Below are positions 10,509-21,111 of a stretch of 64,000 bases of DNA, piece after piece. The notes under the pieces were generated by a model. That model was not told the origin of the DNA. It did no database searches and saw only the letters and a list, made by a program, of their open reading frames with translations. Origin of the DNA: Panicum virgatum (lineage: Eukaryota > Streptophyta > Magnoliopsida > Poales > Poaceae); assembly GCF_016808335.1 (NCBI RefSeq), contig NC_053146.1, positions 42,094,470 through 42,158,469 on the forward strand, written 5' to 3'. Made by a program: the position numbers and the translations under genes. Every line of letters starts with the position of its first letter. Positions within the stretch are counted from its first letter, which is position 1.

Positions 10509-11973
10509 TGTTGGCGCTCCTTAAGTATCCGTTTTATCCCTTGTTTATCCTTGATAATGGCATGAATTCAATATCAAAATCACTAGCCGTCCTAACCCCG
10601 GCCTAATTATTTGTCATTTTCACATATGCACATATATTTTGGAGGAACTTCGTTTTTGCAGGTTTTTGGCCTATTTTGGAGCATGAAATGACGAGGCCCG
10701 TGATCGAGCGCTAACACAGAGAAAGACGAAGGCCAAAGCCCAAAGGAAGGACCAAAGCCCATGTTGATTCGAAGCACATTCATGCACATCTATCGTCCAA
10801 GAGAGCCCAAAGGACCAAGCCCACGAAGATGAGATCAAGATACTTCGGGATTAAGCAAAGCAAATGAAGATTTAAGGAAGGATTCCCTATCCTATCCTTT
10901 CCTCGAAGATATCTCCAAGATAACGATGTCCAAAGGGGTGCAATTGTGAAGGACAGAAACTCTAGAAGATGCGAGGAGTCTACACGTGAAAAATGAGACC
11001 GAGGCGAGCCCGAAAAGGGGTAGGCCGGCCGGCCTAGGCCTATGGGGCCGGCCGGCCCAGCCTGTTTTCGAGTTGGTTTGCCTTCCCCTTCGACCGGTGG
11101 CTTCCTCGGCTTATAAATAACTCCCACCTTATTCAACTCGGGGCATCCATCCAACCAGAACTCGACGAAAACCTAGGGCCAAGACCGGAGGGAGACGACG
11201 GCCGCCGCAAGTCTTCGAAGTTGTCTAGGAGATGGCTTAGGCCATCCCTAGCCGCCATGGCCTCCCTACGTGGTTGTGTCATGGTGGAGTTCATGAGCTA
11301 GTTGGAGTCGTCAATGGTGTATACGCGGTGGTGGCGATCCAAACGAATCTATTATGTGAGTAATGTCTTCATGTCATCCGATCTATTTAGCGATCATGTC
11401 TCTCCTCTTTCGATTTCGTTCTTGCTTTGGGTGCGCTTATTCCTAGATCTATTCTCGAGATAGATTGCATGGGGTGTTCTTGTAGCTATGGTGGCTAGGA
11501 GTTCATACCGGATCTACCCAAAGGGGGTTCGACTTGCTTCAGGGTATCCCGTTGAAAAGGGGGGCGTCGTGACAGGCCATCTCCATAGAGTAGGTTGGGT
11601 AGCGAGGGATCGGATTGGAGGTTTTGATTTAAAGAGGCTTTGGATGAGATGCATGTTGAGCTTACTCGTTTAGCTAGAACTACAACTAGAATGCGTGTGA
11701 TAGGTTTAGTCATGCCTTCGGTCATGCTTTATCCTTACCGATGTTCATGGATGAGATCAACCTTCGTACATCACTCATATCTATCAAAGGTTCACCTTTT
11801 ATATGCAATTAATGCTTCATGTTAGGATAGATCCATTAGATTAGATGGAAAACCTTAGTAAGTTCATTGTTGATCCACGGATTGATAAACCTTGGGGGAA
11901 TACTCTAAGGGAAAAGCTACCACGAACCGTGCGCTTGCGGTATACAAATCGGGGGCGTTAGTGAACGTCAACA
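10509..11973 (+). repeat. 3' LTR of the non-autonomous element
   Basis: 1465 bp, same length as the 5' LTR with only scattered substitutions seen by eye and no indel. TATA box TATAAATA at 11112-11119. Ends CAACA at 11973, then TSD GAGGT (11974-11978), after which Athila pol resumes. Confidence 0.95.
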
Positions 11974-11978
11974 GAGGT

Positions 11979-13065
11979 ATGACGGTCGTTGAAAATAATA
12001 AAAATGAGCTAATCCCTCAACGAACCATCACGGGATGGAGGATGTGCATTGATTACCGAAAACTCAATGCAGCCACAAAGAAGGATCACTTTCTGCTTCT
12101 GTTCATTGACAAAATGTTAGAACGGCTAGCTAAACACTCCTTCTTCTGTTTTCTCGATGGGTATTCGGGTTATCATCAGATTCCTATCCATCCTGACGAC
12201 CAGAGTAAGACCATGTTTGCATGCCCCTATGGAACCTATGCTTATTGTAGGATGTCGTTTGGGCTATGTAACGCTCCTGCATCATTCCAAAGATGCATGA
12301 TGTCTATCTTTTCCGACATGATCGAGGAAATCATGGAAGTTTTCATGGACGATTTCTCCGTCTATGGAAAAACTTTCGATCATTGTCTAGAAATTTTGGA
12401 CAGGGTCTTACAAAGATGCCAAGAGAAGGACCTGGTTCTCAATTGGGAAAAATGCCATTTCATGGTCCGTGAAGGCATCGTCCTCGGACACTTAGTGTCC
12501 GAAAGAGGAATTGAGGTGGATAAAGCCAAAATTGAGGTCATAGAACAGCTTCCACCTCCAGTGAACATTAAGGGCATTCGCAGCTTCCTAGGTCATGCGG
12601 GGTTCTACAGAAGATTCATTAAAGACTTTTCACAAACTGCTAGACCCCTCACAAGCCTGTTAGCTAAAGACGCACCCTTCAAGTTCACCGATGAGTGCTT
12701 AAAAGCCTTTAACACTCTAAAAAAGGCACTCGTCTCGGCTCCGATCATCCAACCTCCGGATTTGAGCCTTCCCTTCGAAATAATGTGTGATGCCAGTGAC
12801 TTTGCTGTTGGGGCAGTCTTAGGCCAAACCAAAGATAAAAAGCATCACGCAATCGCTTACGCTAGCAAGACACTAACTGGAGCCCAACTTAATTATGCAA
12901 CCACAGAGAAGGAGCTCTTGGCAGTTGTCTTTGTTATATACAAGTTTAGATCTTATCTGGTTAGAGCAAAAGTCATTGTTTACACTGATCATGTAGCATT
13001 AAAATACTTGCTCACCAAAAAAGATGCTAAACCTCATTTAATAAGATGGATTCTCTTGCTCTAAG
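11979..13065 (+). pseudogene. Athila reverse transcriptase and RNase H
   Basis: Continuation of the pol interrupted at 2191. The open frame formally starts at 11892 inside the LTR, but Athila sequence starts at 11979. RT blocks are in order: [25 protein letters not shown] (first catalytic Asp present), [11 protein letters not shown], and FMDDFSVYG at about 12343-12369 (catalytic Asp pair present). Then [12 protein letters not shown] and the RNase H region with [14 protein letters not shown] and [12 protein letters not shown] at 13063 breaks the frame inside RNase H; the protein continues in the same frame beyond it. It would copy element RNA into cDNA in cytoplasmic particles. Confidence 0.9.
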
Positions 13066-13896
13066 AATTTGACCTTGAAATAAAAGATAAAAAGGGAGTA
13101 GAGAATACGGTTGCAGATCATCTATCACGAATGCAGGTTACTAACTTGCAGGAACCTCCGATAAACGACTTTCTACGCGATGACATGCTTCTAAAGGTGA
13201 CGGACTCTACCCCATGGTATGCAAATATCGTGAACTTTATGGTTGCAGGATATGTGCCACCAGGGGAGAATAAGAAAAAGCTGATCTACGAGAGCCGTCG
13301 ACACCTTTGGGACGATCCATACCTATATAGGGTATGCTCAGATGGTCTGCTGAGACGATGCGTACCCACAGCAGAAGCCATACAAATCATCGAGAAATGC
13401 CACTGCAGCGTATGGAGGCCACAATGGAGCATTCAGAACGCAAGCAAAAATCTGGCAAAGTGGTTTCTTCTGGCCAACAATGTATGAAGACACCAGAGAA
13501 TTAATTCGAAGGTGTTGCAGATGCCAGATGCATGGTGGCATAACAACTCGCAATGCAATGCCCCTCACAAACAATCTCCAAGTCGAACTATTCGATGTCT
13601 GGGGCATCAATTTCATGGGACCATTCCCAAAGTCCCAGGATTGCAAGTACATACTGGTGGCAGTGGAGTACATATCCAAGTGGGTGGAAGCATTACCATG
13701 CAAAGCTGCTGACACCAAACACGCCCGGAAGATGTTCCAAGAAGTCATCTTCCCTCGATTTGGAACTCCAAGAATGGTCATAAGTGATGGAGGGTCACAC
13801 TTCATGGACAAGACCTTCCGAAACTACCTCAGGGAGTTAGGAACCAAGCACAACATTGCCACTCCATACCACCCACAAACCAACGGTCAGTAAGAG
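13066..13896 (+). pseudogene. Athila RNase H end and integrase zinc-binding and core domains
   Basis: After the TAA the frame continues through the RNase H tail (TVADHLSRM) to the integrase N-terminal HHCC region. A frameshift near 13405 moves it to another frame. The second frame gives the paired cysteines CCRC and the catalytic core: WGINFMGPFPKS (first Asp), VISDGGSHF (second Asp) and HPQTNGQ. A TAA at 13891-13893 falls directly before the position of the catalytic Glu. Integrase would insert the cDNA into the genome. Confidence 0.85.
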
Positions 13897-14563
13897 ACAT
13901 CCAACAAAAAAATCAAAAATATTCTGCAGAAGACCATCAACGAGATGGGGTAGGGGTGGAAAAGTAAGTTGCCTGATGCACTCTTGGCATACAGGAAAGC
14001 ATACAAGACCCCCATCGGAATGTCCCAATTTCAACTTGTTTATGGCAAAACATGCCATCTGCCAGTGGAACTAGAACACAGAGCCCACTGGGCCATCCGG
14101 CAATGGAACATAGATTTGAAGCAAGCCAGAAAGAATCGACAGATTCACCTGGCAGAATTAGAAGAATGGAGACAGAAGGCTTACCACAGTGCCAAGATTT
14201 ACAAGGACAGAACAAAAAGATGGCACGACAAGAGGATCAAACCGAAGGAATTCAAACCCGGAGATAAGGTACTATTGTTTAATTCCAGGGCTCTTTAGCG
14301 AAGGAAAGCTCCGAAGCAAGTGGAAGGGGCCATATACCATCATCAACGCATCATCACATGGAGCCGTCACACTCCAAGACGACGAAGGTAAGTTATTCAA
14401 GGTAAATGGCCAGCGTTTAAAAGTTTTTCATATGCCATATAACTCCAGTGAAGAGTTTGATATTATAAATTTAGTAGAATTCAACACATATCGAACTCCT
14501 CAGCCCCAAAATAAAATCCAAAACCACTTGCATGGGGGCCACCTCGTGCCTCCCGACCAATGA
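13897..14563 (+). pseudogene. Athila integrase C-terminal part
   Basis: The core's last helix (with the Glu) follows the TAA at 13891, a TAG lies near 13950, then [20 protein letters not shown] and [12 protein letters not shown], the classical integrase C-terminal segment. [13 protein letters not shown] precedes another stop near 14296, and a frameshift brings in KLRSKWKGPYTI and the tail to 14561. No chromodomain is seen, as expected for Athila. Lesions: at least three stops and one frameshift in all. Confidence 0.8.
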
Positions 14564-14823
14564 GAGAAAAATGAGAGCCAGAGGGGCCCAAGTGGGGCCG
14601 GCCAAACTCCTGGGTCGGCCGATCCCACCTGGCAGCTGCAGCACTTCAAATTTCATATTCGAGTCCCCACAAACGGCCACTTCTCATTTCCATATGTGCC
14701 GGGCTGCAGAAAGGAAATTTTCTCCCGGTTTTGGCTTTAAAATGATCCTCTCCTTCTCCTTTCTTCCTCACCTCCATCTTGATCTTCTTGCTCTCATCCC
14801 TTCCACAGCTCTGATCATTCCCC
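14564..14823 (+). promoter_or_regulatory. Spacer with possible promoter and leader for the extra ORF
   Basis: Contains GGCCGGCC-type GC stretches, a TTTAAAA near 14727, and a pyrimidine-rich leader (CTCCTTTCTTCCTCACCTCC and following) ending just before ATG 14824. A pyrimidine-rich leader is common in transcribed plant sequences; promoter activity is inference. Confidence 0.3.
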
Positions 14824-15720
14824 ATGGCTGGCAAGGTGATCATCCCGTTCAACAAAGCTTCGTCCACATTCGCCCTCGGGGGAGAGCCCTCGCCGGCGAA
14901 TCTTGCCCTTGCAGCCATGGAAGTCGATCTGGAGGCCGAGCACATCGCCAAGACACCATTGGTGGTCATCCCTGCACCAGCACCGAAGGGGGAGGTGAGG
15001 GGCCCCGACAGGGGGCCAGCCGAACCCTTGGTTCGGCCGAACCACCCCGGCGGCCCCTTGGCCTCCCACTCGACGCCGCGCACCGTCAGGAAGATCTCCG
15101 CCAAGAGGGGCAGGTGCCCGGGCTCAGGAGGTTCTGCACGTCCGACAATGGGGATGCTCGCACCGAAGGACATCTCTAAGCGCCTCTTCGCCGACCCACT
15201 TCCGCCGATGCCGTTAGAGGAGGGACAGGAACACATATATTTGCTGTACACAAAGAGTGGGGATGTCGTTAGCCATAACTATGTAACTACACCCACACGC
15301 ACAACCACGACACCCTCGCCTCCACAACGTTTTCACGTTGTGGGCATCCGTACCCCAGGCGGTGGGTACGGCAAGGGGTTGATGCCCGGACTCTCTCCTA
15401 AGGATAAAGGAGAAGCTGAGTCTGTGGCATCCTCCCCTAAGGGTGCCAAGTGTGTCAAGAGGCACATCCTCCCTCCTCCGATCACACGTCCCAGTGGGCA
15501 GTATGAGAGCGATGACGAGCAAGTCCTCATGGGGCCTAAGGTCGCCCAGCTCCTCCGCACAGTGATCAAACAGCGCAATGGGCATAAGGAGCTTAGCGAC
15601 CGCGTAGCGGAGCTCACTCTAGAGTTCAAGTCCGTCAAGGACGACTACAATACGCTCCGCTGCGGTCTAGGCGTTAAGATAGAACGCCTAGAGAAACGTG
15701 TTGAGAAGGGCAACCAGTAG
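14824..15720 (+). CDS. Athila post-pol extra ORF, 298 aa, C-terminal coiled coil
   Basis: An uninterrupted 298-residue frame between pol and the 3' LTR, where Athila elements can carry an env-like ORF. The start at 14824 follows CCCC in a CCATGG context. Residues ~1-60 are Ala/Pro-rich and ~60-110 basic/Pro-rich with KRGRCPGSGG. The middle holds MPLEEGQEHIYLLYTKSG and a Thr run (TPTRTTTTP). Residues ~240-298 are heptad-like (DRVAELTLEFKSVKDDYNTL, then KIERLEKRVEKG), predicted coiled coil. No signal peptide or membrane helix is visible, which argues against a true envelope. It is intact although the adjoining pol is badly broken. I do not recognise the family. Confidence 0.6.
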   Translation: MAGKVIIPFNKASSTFALGGEPSPANLALAAMEVDLEAEHIAKTPLVVIPAPAPKGEVRGPDRGPAEPLVRPNHPGGPLASHSTPRTVRKISAKRGRCPGSGGSARPTMGMLAPKDISKRLFADPLPPMPLEEGQEHIYLLYTKSGDVVSHNYVTTPTRTTTTPSPPQRFHVVGIRTPGGGYGKGLMPGLSPKDKGEAESVASSPKGAKCVKRHILPPPITRPSGQYESDDEQVLMGPKVAQLLRTVIKQRNGHKELSDRVAELTLEFKSVKDDYNTLRCGLGVKIERLEKRVEKGNQ

Positions 15721-15825
15721 ATTGCACATCACCCTTCGCTGTATCCTTTGGGCACATTACCACGTTTACTTTCAGTATTTATTTTTCATGTATTTCCCTT
15801 CAATGTGCCCCATATTTGATAATTC

Positions 15826-15858
15826 AATAAAAGATCAACTCCCCGGTTTTCAAACCGG
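15826..15858 (+). terminator. Poly(A) signal and inverted repeat after the extra ORF
   Basis: AATAAA at 15826-15831 lies about 105 bases past the ORF stop, followed by CCGGTTTTCAAACCGG (15843-15858), a 7-bp stem with a 2-base centre. The placement suits a 3' end of a separate transcript; this is inference. Confidence 0.4.
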
Positions 15859-17207
15859 CAGAGTTTTCTTTTGTTTCCATGTGTTTTTGAATAAGATCGC
15901 AGGCAAAAGACCAGTGTGGGGGAGCAGCACGTAGCTAACACAACACACAGCACTGAGACGGGCCACACACAAAAAGGACAAGGCCAGAGGGGCCACCCTT
16001 GGGCTGGCCGACCCATGGGTTTGGCCGAGCCCAAGGAGAGCCCACCTCGGCCCAACTTTCTCCTAGACCCCGGTTTGTATCTCTACTTATGTTTCCCCAA
16101 TGTTCCAATGAAAATCCTACACAAACAAATAAAAAATTAAAAAGAACCATGCATTCCATGCACTTCATGATAAAATTTGCATACTCTTTATTCCTTGTTT
16201 TACCTCAATTCTTGTGAACCAATCCATGATAGGGACCCCATGATAATCTGGTAATTGACTCTTGAGATATGGTTTAAACAAATGGAACCTAGTTCTCCCT
16301 TGCAAAGTACTTAAAATTCCTTTTAAAAAAATAAAAACTTGATAGCATGGCTCCTTGTTTGTTTATAAAATTCCTATCCAAGACCATATATTGTTCAAAC
16401 TTAAAACCTTCCACATATGCAACTTGTTATCTCTTTGAGCTTTGTCAAATTGTTGTGACCCTTTTGAGAGATGCATTTCATATTCCCATGATCAAGATCA
16501 CATACACTCCACATATTTTACCAACTTCTACACTGGAAGTTGTGCATCCATTCCACAATATAAAAACTCCATGTTATTCATAGCTATTCTCTCCAAGTTG
16601 AAAGGACATGGGCTAGTAAAAAAATGGACACATGAAGGTCCAAAGCATTCAAAAGAGAAAGAAAAGAAATTTGGACACATGAAGGTCCAATGTGTTTCAA
16701 AAAAAAAGTTAGCCCATGTCCAAAAGAAAATAAGAGAGAAGTAGCTCATGAAAGGAGTTCATATATCATCCACAAATTCCACACACTTGCACATCTTGAT
16801 CAAGGTTTATGACTTGTTTCTCCTAAAGGATCCGGTCTTTGACTTAGCAACACAAGAGGGACAGGTATGCCTTCAATTTTTCCCTACCCTGAGCTTCACA
16901 TAAGCCTTTCTAGAGGTAGGAGAAAAAGAAGGCAATAATTTGCCTTGGTGAGGGATTCAAAAAGCAAAACAGAGATCCGAGAGTACAAATGAGGAGCTGA
17001 GCTATGTTTTGATTTTGAAAATTCATAAAACCTAAGTATCTAAGCTCGGGAGACTAAGGAACCTGAAGTTTAAACCGTTCCAAGTTTCAATTACCAAGAT
17101 AATCATGGTAGACACTTAAAAAGTTCACAAGTCTGGGAGAAAACTTGGAATAACTTGTATGCAGGTTTCTTCGAAGGAGTTGCATCCACTTTAGTCTTTG
17201 CCTCTTT
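15859..17207 (+). other. Athila 3' non-coding region
   Basis: No gene seen. A/T-rich with a short repeated ACACATGAAGGTCCAA (about 16628 and 16675). Some stretches parallel the 3' region of the non-autonomous element. Confidence 0.5.
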
Positions 17208-17239
17208 ACTCGAGGACGAGCAAAGGCTAAGTGTGGGGG
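17208..17239 (+). promoter_or_regulatory. Athila polypurine tract
   Basis: ACTCGAGGACGAGCA at 17208-17222, then AAGGCTAAGTGTGGGGG abutting the LTR start at 17240. The 15-mer is identical to the one before the 3' LTR at 10509. Confidence 0.75.
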
Positions 17240-18462
17240 TGTTGTTGACAGTCCTTAAGTCAGAAATAAAGCCGTCAACTCCTGCATCTTTTCATAACTT
17301 TCGAACTCCAAAAGTAGTTATAGGGCTTATTTCTAATCATTTCCACGAGTTTTGGTGATTCTTGGATTGCAGGCACCCATACCCGGAATAGAGCAAAAAC
17401 AGACGATAGATGCAACACAATTGCACAGAATATTTGACGTTGCGTCATACCAACAAAGAAGGCCCACAAACTAGCCCCGGCACCGACCAATCTGACATCA
17501 GGACCCACCAAGCAGAGACCCAGACGAAGGCGGTGGCCAGAGGCGACCATAGAGGTTCGGCCAACACCACATGGAAGAGACTCAGGCTGAGTTTTGAAGG
17601 GAACGTCGTTCTTATCCTCCAAAAGGCGGTTGTCAATGTTCTCATATCTGTTAAGGGTGGGAACCGACCTTTGGAGCTATAAAAAGGGCCTTCACACTCT
17701 CTCTCAAGCATTCCCATTCACCATTCCATTCACTTGTTGGAGAAGTAGTAGTAGGACTCCACTTGTATAATTAGAGTAGAGGGAGTGTGCGAGGAGAAGG
17801 ATCAGAGAAGAGCCGGCCGTGTCGGTCTCTCTTCGTCTTGTACCTCGACAGGTACGAATCATTTGAGTAAGTATCCGGAATTCATCTTTCGTTAAGTTTT
17901 TGGTTTAGTATTCTTAAGTTATTCATTTGTTTACGGGTTCATCATCCGTTCTCGTAATGGATACTCTACTAGAGGGCCCCTGATAAAGACGGGTAACCCT
18001 GCGCAATGCTAGAGTACGTAGTCGAAGGCTTAAGCGTGGTGCTTAGGTCCTAGATTGCCTTTGTTTGCCTCGTGTTCCACAGTATTGCGGGGTAGACCGC
18101 AGGTGGTGACACCCCTGTCGGTCCGCTACGAAGCTGCTTCGTGGTTAGTGCACTCCCCCCCTGTCCGAATACGGTGTAGAGCCACAAGCCGGAGGTCCCT
18201 AACAGTACCTGGGTCAGACCGGTGCCCGAAGTACACAAGTGACGAGCCTAAGTTTACCTTGCCTTGATCCTTAACCTTAGATAAACCACACTACCCAAAC
18301 CTCGCCAACTTCTTATTCTCCTGGGTTGAAACTAGGCAGAAAATCATTACACCTCTATTCCCTGTGAAAATACGATACCCTGAATACTCTCCGGGTGAAG
18401 TGCTACAACGGTATCTTCCGTGCGCTTGCGGATTATTCTGTGAACGTTAAGAAATACCAACA
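17240..18462 (+). repeat. Athila 3' LTR
   Basis: About 1223 bp, starting TGTTGTTGACAG and ending AATACCAACA. A TATA box (TATAAAAA) is at 17679-17686. The partner 5' LTR is not in the window, so the ends rest on the polypurine tract, the TG...CA rule and similarity of the end to the nested element's LTR. Confidence 0.75.
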
Positions 18463-18736
18463 CGTGGGAGGCGACGTCCGTTGACGCTCTCTCCCGTAGT
18501 GTCACGGGGCCCGCACTTGCGGTGCAGTCCCTCTGTCAGAGAGCCCTGTAGCCTATGTCTATGCCGCAAGATAAGGGGAACAGGCGTCATGGATCCAGTA
18601 CGGGCGCCTGTCTTGACCGATACGCCTGTCAGGCGGGGCGGCAATCTTGGAGCGCACGGCCCGGGTCGTCCAGTACGGCTCTGACCCGGGGCGCTAGGTC
18701 AGGGAGCCTCCACGTGTCCCAGGAGGTCGGGCTCCC
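18463..18736 (-). other. GC-rich LTR-like flank, left part of a split sequence
   Basis: A GC-rich stretch between the Athila LTR and the Tat element. It ends with GGGCTCCC; the pentamer CTCCC recurs at 33241 on the far side of the Tat element, so 18463-18736 and 33241 onward were probably one sequence before that insertion. No coding frame is credible. Confidence 0.45.
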
Positions 18737-18739
18737 TTT

Positions 18740-19902
18740 TGTCGGTCAAAACCCACCGACGAGTAGTGATAGGCAACACGAGGAGCCGGGAGGCTGCCGG
18801 GGCACTGGCCCGCACCGGTCCCTCGGTCAACGGCCCAGATCCTGGCACACGCCGTCGCTTCCGGAGATGCAGGGCGTGCCACCTAATCTATACCCGATCA
18901 GGAGGGTGCGAACGTGCCTTTGACGATTTGCCTACAAACACAGACACGTGTAAACATTAGTCCGAGCCATGGTCGGCTCCCCGGGACGACTCTTGCATCG
19001 GCTTTAAAGAGCCGATCGAGTCCCAGTGTCAGATTGGATCTGCATATCCATATGGTAATGGATAAAGCAAATAACTGCAAAAACTGCTTCAATTAAACCT
19101 AGCTAATCTAATCCATGATGGTAAAAGCTTCATTGCTAGATCGAAACATCCTACACATAGTTAGGCCTAACGTGCGTAAAAGATAACCGAACCTTAACCA
19201 GAAAAGAGGCCTAAGAACAAGCGAAAGACGATTCCCGGATCAATCCCTATTAAGATCAAGGCAAAGCATCTAATACGTCGCCGGATCGTCCAACCTGTTT
19301 GCAAGGCCTAAAGTAGCAGATATTACGACAATTCTTAAGTATAAGAACAAACCATAACAGATTAGATCTACTAGATAGAAAAGAAGCAAGGTGTCATCTC
19401 TACATGACTAATTCCGTGCAACGAGAATTAGTATAAGATTAAAACATGATCGCGCAGAGATGACATGATGTTCGTAGATGATAAGCACCAAAAGCACGAT
19501 GAATCTACTAAAAATCATGCTACGAAAATCAGGATAACTAGCACTACTCGCCATCAAAAACACTTCAGTACGATCAGTGCAGCATGGCGCTTACTTGGAC
19601 GAAACCCTAGAATTAGGGGTGGCGGTGTGCTGAGAGTTATTGTTTGAAAAACGTGATGACGTTCTTCCTTGACAAATGTCATAGAGTACATATTTATAGT
19701 CCGGAGACTTGGACAACAATCTAAACTAATGTGTCCATATCGGACTCTATCTCAAGCTCAAACTGAACTAAATCTAAAGATACATGGCCCACTTGGCCCA
19801 AACGCTCACGCAGGAGCCGATTCGTAAGCCTCCTTTAATTTCTTCATTAAGCCCAACTCACTCGCGGCCCATTAATTAACCTGTTAATTTATGGCGATAA
19901 CA
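18740..19902 (-). repeat. 3' LTR of the minus-strand Tat element
   Basis: On the plus strand it starts TGTCGGTCAAAACCC and ends GGCGATAACA, about 1163 bp. It matches 32548-33240 from end to end except for about 470 bp (roughly 19270-19760) missing in the other copy. Confidence 0.88.
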
Positions 19903-19913
19903 CATGCCCCCTG
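19903..19913 (-). promoter_or_regulatory. Polypurine tract of the Tat element
   Basis: On the minus strand AGGGGGCATG immediately precedes the LTR start TGTTATCGCC. Confidence 0.6.
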
Positions 19914-20159
19914 GTTTTGGCAATGATAATTCCAAAACCACTTCGTCGCTTCATCTTCCCGTTGATACTCATTAAAGCGCACTATAACCACCATGGAAGA
20001 CACAACGTCTCTGCAACTGGCTCCTCGTGGAATGTGAAAGTGCCGATCCATCTTCCATTTTTTTTCCTTATTTAATCTCACCCGGAACCGACTCCTTTCG
20101 CCACAAATTCATCTTCCTCCCTCAGCCAACAGCGCAGAAAACCCCAACTTCCTGTAGCC

Positions 20160-20711
20160 ATGGCGATCTCCTCCTCCTCTGTCTTCAACTCATTCGGCTC
20201 TCCTCTCTCCCCCTCTTCCTCGAGTTCCTCCGCCTCTTCCCTCGACCCCATCTCCGAGAGCCGGGAACCGACGCCGGAGTATGATCCAATGGTGGCGCAC
20301 GAGGCACTCGCTCCTCTGCATTGGTACGCAGCGGAGTTCGACTTCGAAGTCGTCTCCGAGGACGATGAACCCAAGACCGATGACGAAGACCTCCGGCTCC
20401 TGTTCCAGGAAGAGCCGGAGGAGAACAGTGACGATTGTTTCTCCTGGGACGGAGCTGACTCCTCCTCGGAAGAAGAAATCGACTCCTCCTCTGTTGAGGA
20501 GAACCCGATGGCCGAAAGGGCCTTCCGGTTCCTTGGCTCCTCCGAGGAGGAAAGCAAGGAAAACAGTGATGGCGGCGGCGGCGGCTGGAGCGGCGACGAC
20601 GAAGCTAGCAACGGCAGCAGCACCGACGAGAGCAGTGGTAGCGACAACGATGGCGACGACAGCAGCGGCAGAGACATGCCGGCGCGAAGTCCCAAGCGCC
20701 GTAGGCATTAG
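20160..20711 (+). CDS. Opposite-strand ORF, 183-aa acidic Ser-rich protein with NLS-like tail
   Basis: An uninterrupted frame on the strand opposite pol. It starts MAISSSSVFNSFGSP and has Ser runs at residues ~10-30. The body is dominated by Asp/Glu/Ser (EEEIDSSSVEE; a Gly run GGGGG near 140; SSGSDNDGDDSSG) and the end is basic (SPKRRRH), like a nuclear localisation signal. I recall similar proteins annotated in cereal genomes near gypsy elements; none has an assigned function. Its strong low complexity makes three other frames open as shadows. Leader pyrimidine tracts near 20046-20130 fit a plus-strand transcript. It may be a nuclear regulatory or chromatin-binding protein; this is inference. 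Confidence 0.6.
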   Translation: MAISSSSVFNSFGSPLSPSSSSSSASSLDPISESREPTPEYDPMVAHEALAPLHWYAAEFDFEVVSEDDEPKTDDEDLRLLFQEEPEENSDDCFSWDGADSSSEEEIDSSSVEENPMAERAFRFLGSSEEESKENSDGGGGGWSGDDEASNGSSTDESSGSDNDGDDSSGRDMPARSPKRRRH

Positions 20712-21111
20712 GCACCTACGGGTGGTAGGAAGTACTGTAGGGTAGTACTGTAGCATAGATTGAGTCGAAGGATTCGTTCCTTTGTCAAATCGGCTCTTTC
20801 CCTTGTAAAGACTTTACCTTTAATGATTAAAGTCCCTCATCTCTTAGTTTCTTGCTCGGACAACCCTCCAAAAGCCGATCGCACCGCATCGAGCTTTACC
20901 AATAACCAAGAGCCGACGGAATTCAAAATTGGAAACAACCAGTATAAGAACAGAACATCACCTCCACTTTGAACCCAACTCGAAACAGATATTCCAAATC
21001 CGAGCGCAATTCGAGAATGCCGCTTCATAAGTTTGAACGAAAACTCACAGCATCCAAAACTTGAACCAGAGCCCGCAAAACAACCAAACCCTAAGTTAGT
21101 AGATCTAAACC
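20712..21111 (+). other. Spacer between the two opposite-strand genes
   Basis: No convincing frame. Contains GTACTGTAG repeated at 20732-20753 (GGTAGGAAGTACTGTAG then GGTAGTACTGTAG). It would hold the 3' end of the acidic ORF and the promoter of the next gene. Confidence 0.35.

Larger units (their letters stand above)
2192..11973 (+). mobile_element. Non-autonomous LTR retrotransposon (LARD-like), 9.8 kb, nested in Athila pol
   Basis: Two 1465-bp LTRs (2192-3656 and 10509-11973), both starting TGTTGGCGC and ending GTCAACA, flank 6.85 kb of internal DNA. The 5-bp TSD is GAGGT at 2187-2191 and 11974-11978. A tRNA-Asp-type primer site and a G-rich polypurine tract are in place, but no gag, PR, RT or INT can be read in any frame. 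I count roughly 21 differences between the LTRs by eye (~1.4%), which suggests a young insertion, about half a million years at the usual grass LTR rate of 1.3e-8. The internal region carries four related ~260-bp modules. LTR end, PBS type and PPT neighbourhood resemble Athila, the probable helper family. Confidence 0.92.
838..18462 (+). mobile_element. Athila-lineage Ty3-gypsy element, 5'-truncated and interrupted
   Basis: A plus-strand Athila-like element runs from the end of gag through PR, RT, RNase H and INT to an extra ORF, polypurine tract and 3' LTR. Its 5' LTR and most of gag are missing at the join near 838. Pol is split between 2191 and 11974 by a younger LTR element. Removing that insert and one TSD (9787 bp) brings the two pol halves into the same frame. 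The RT signature FMDDFSVYG supports Athila. Stops and frameshifts in several places show it is dead. Confidence 0.8.

Noticed and set aside
11892..11978. N-terminal extension of the 390-residue RT frame
   Set aside because: These codons lie in the 3' LTR and TSD of the nested element; the true Athila frame begins at 11979.
20078..20756. Long frames overlapping the 183-aa acidic ORF on both strands (205, 188 and 154 codons)
   Set aside because: Shadows produced by GC-rich, codon-repetitive sequence; only the plus frame from 20160 has a balanced start, acidic body and basic tail.
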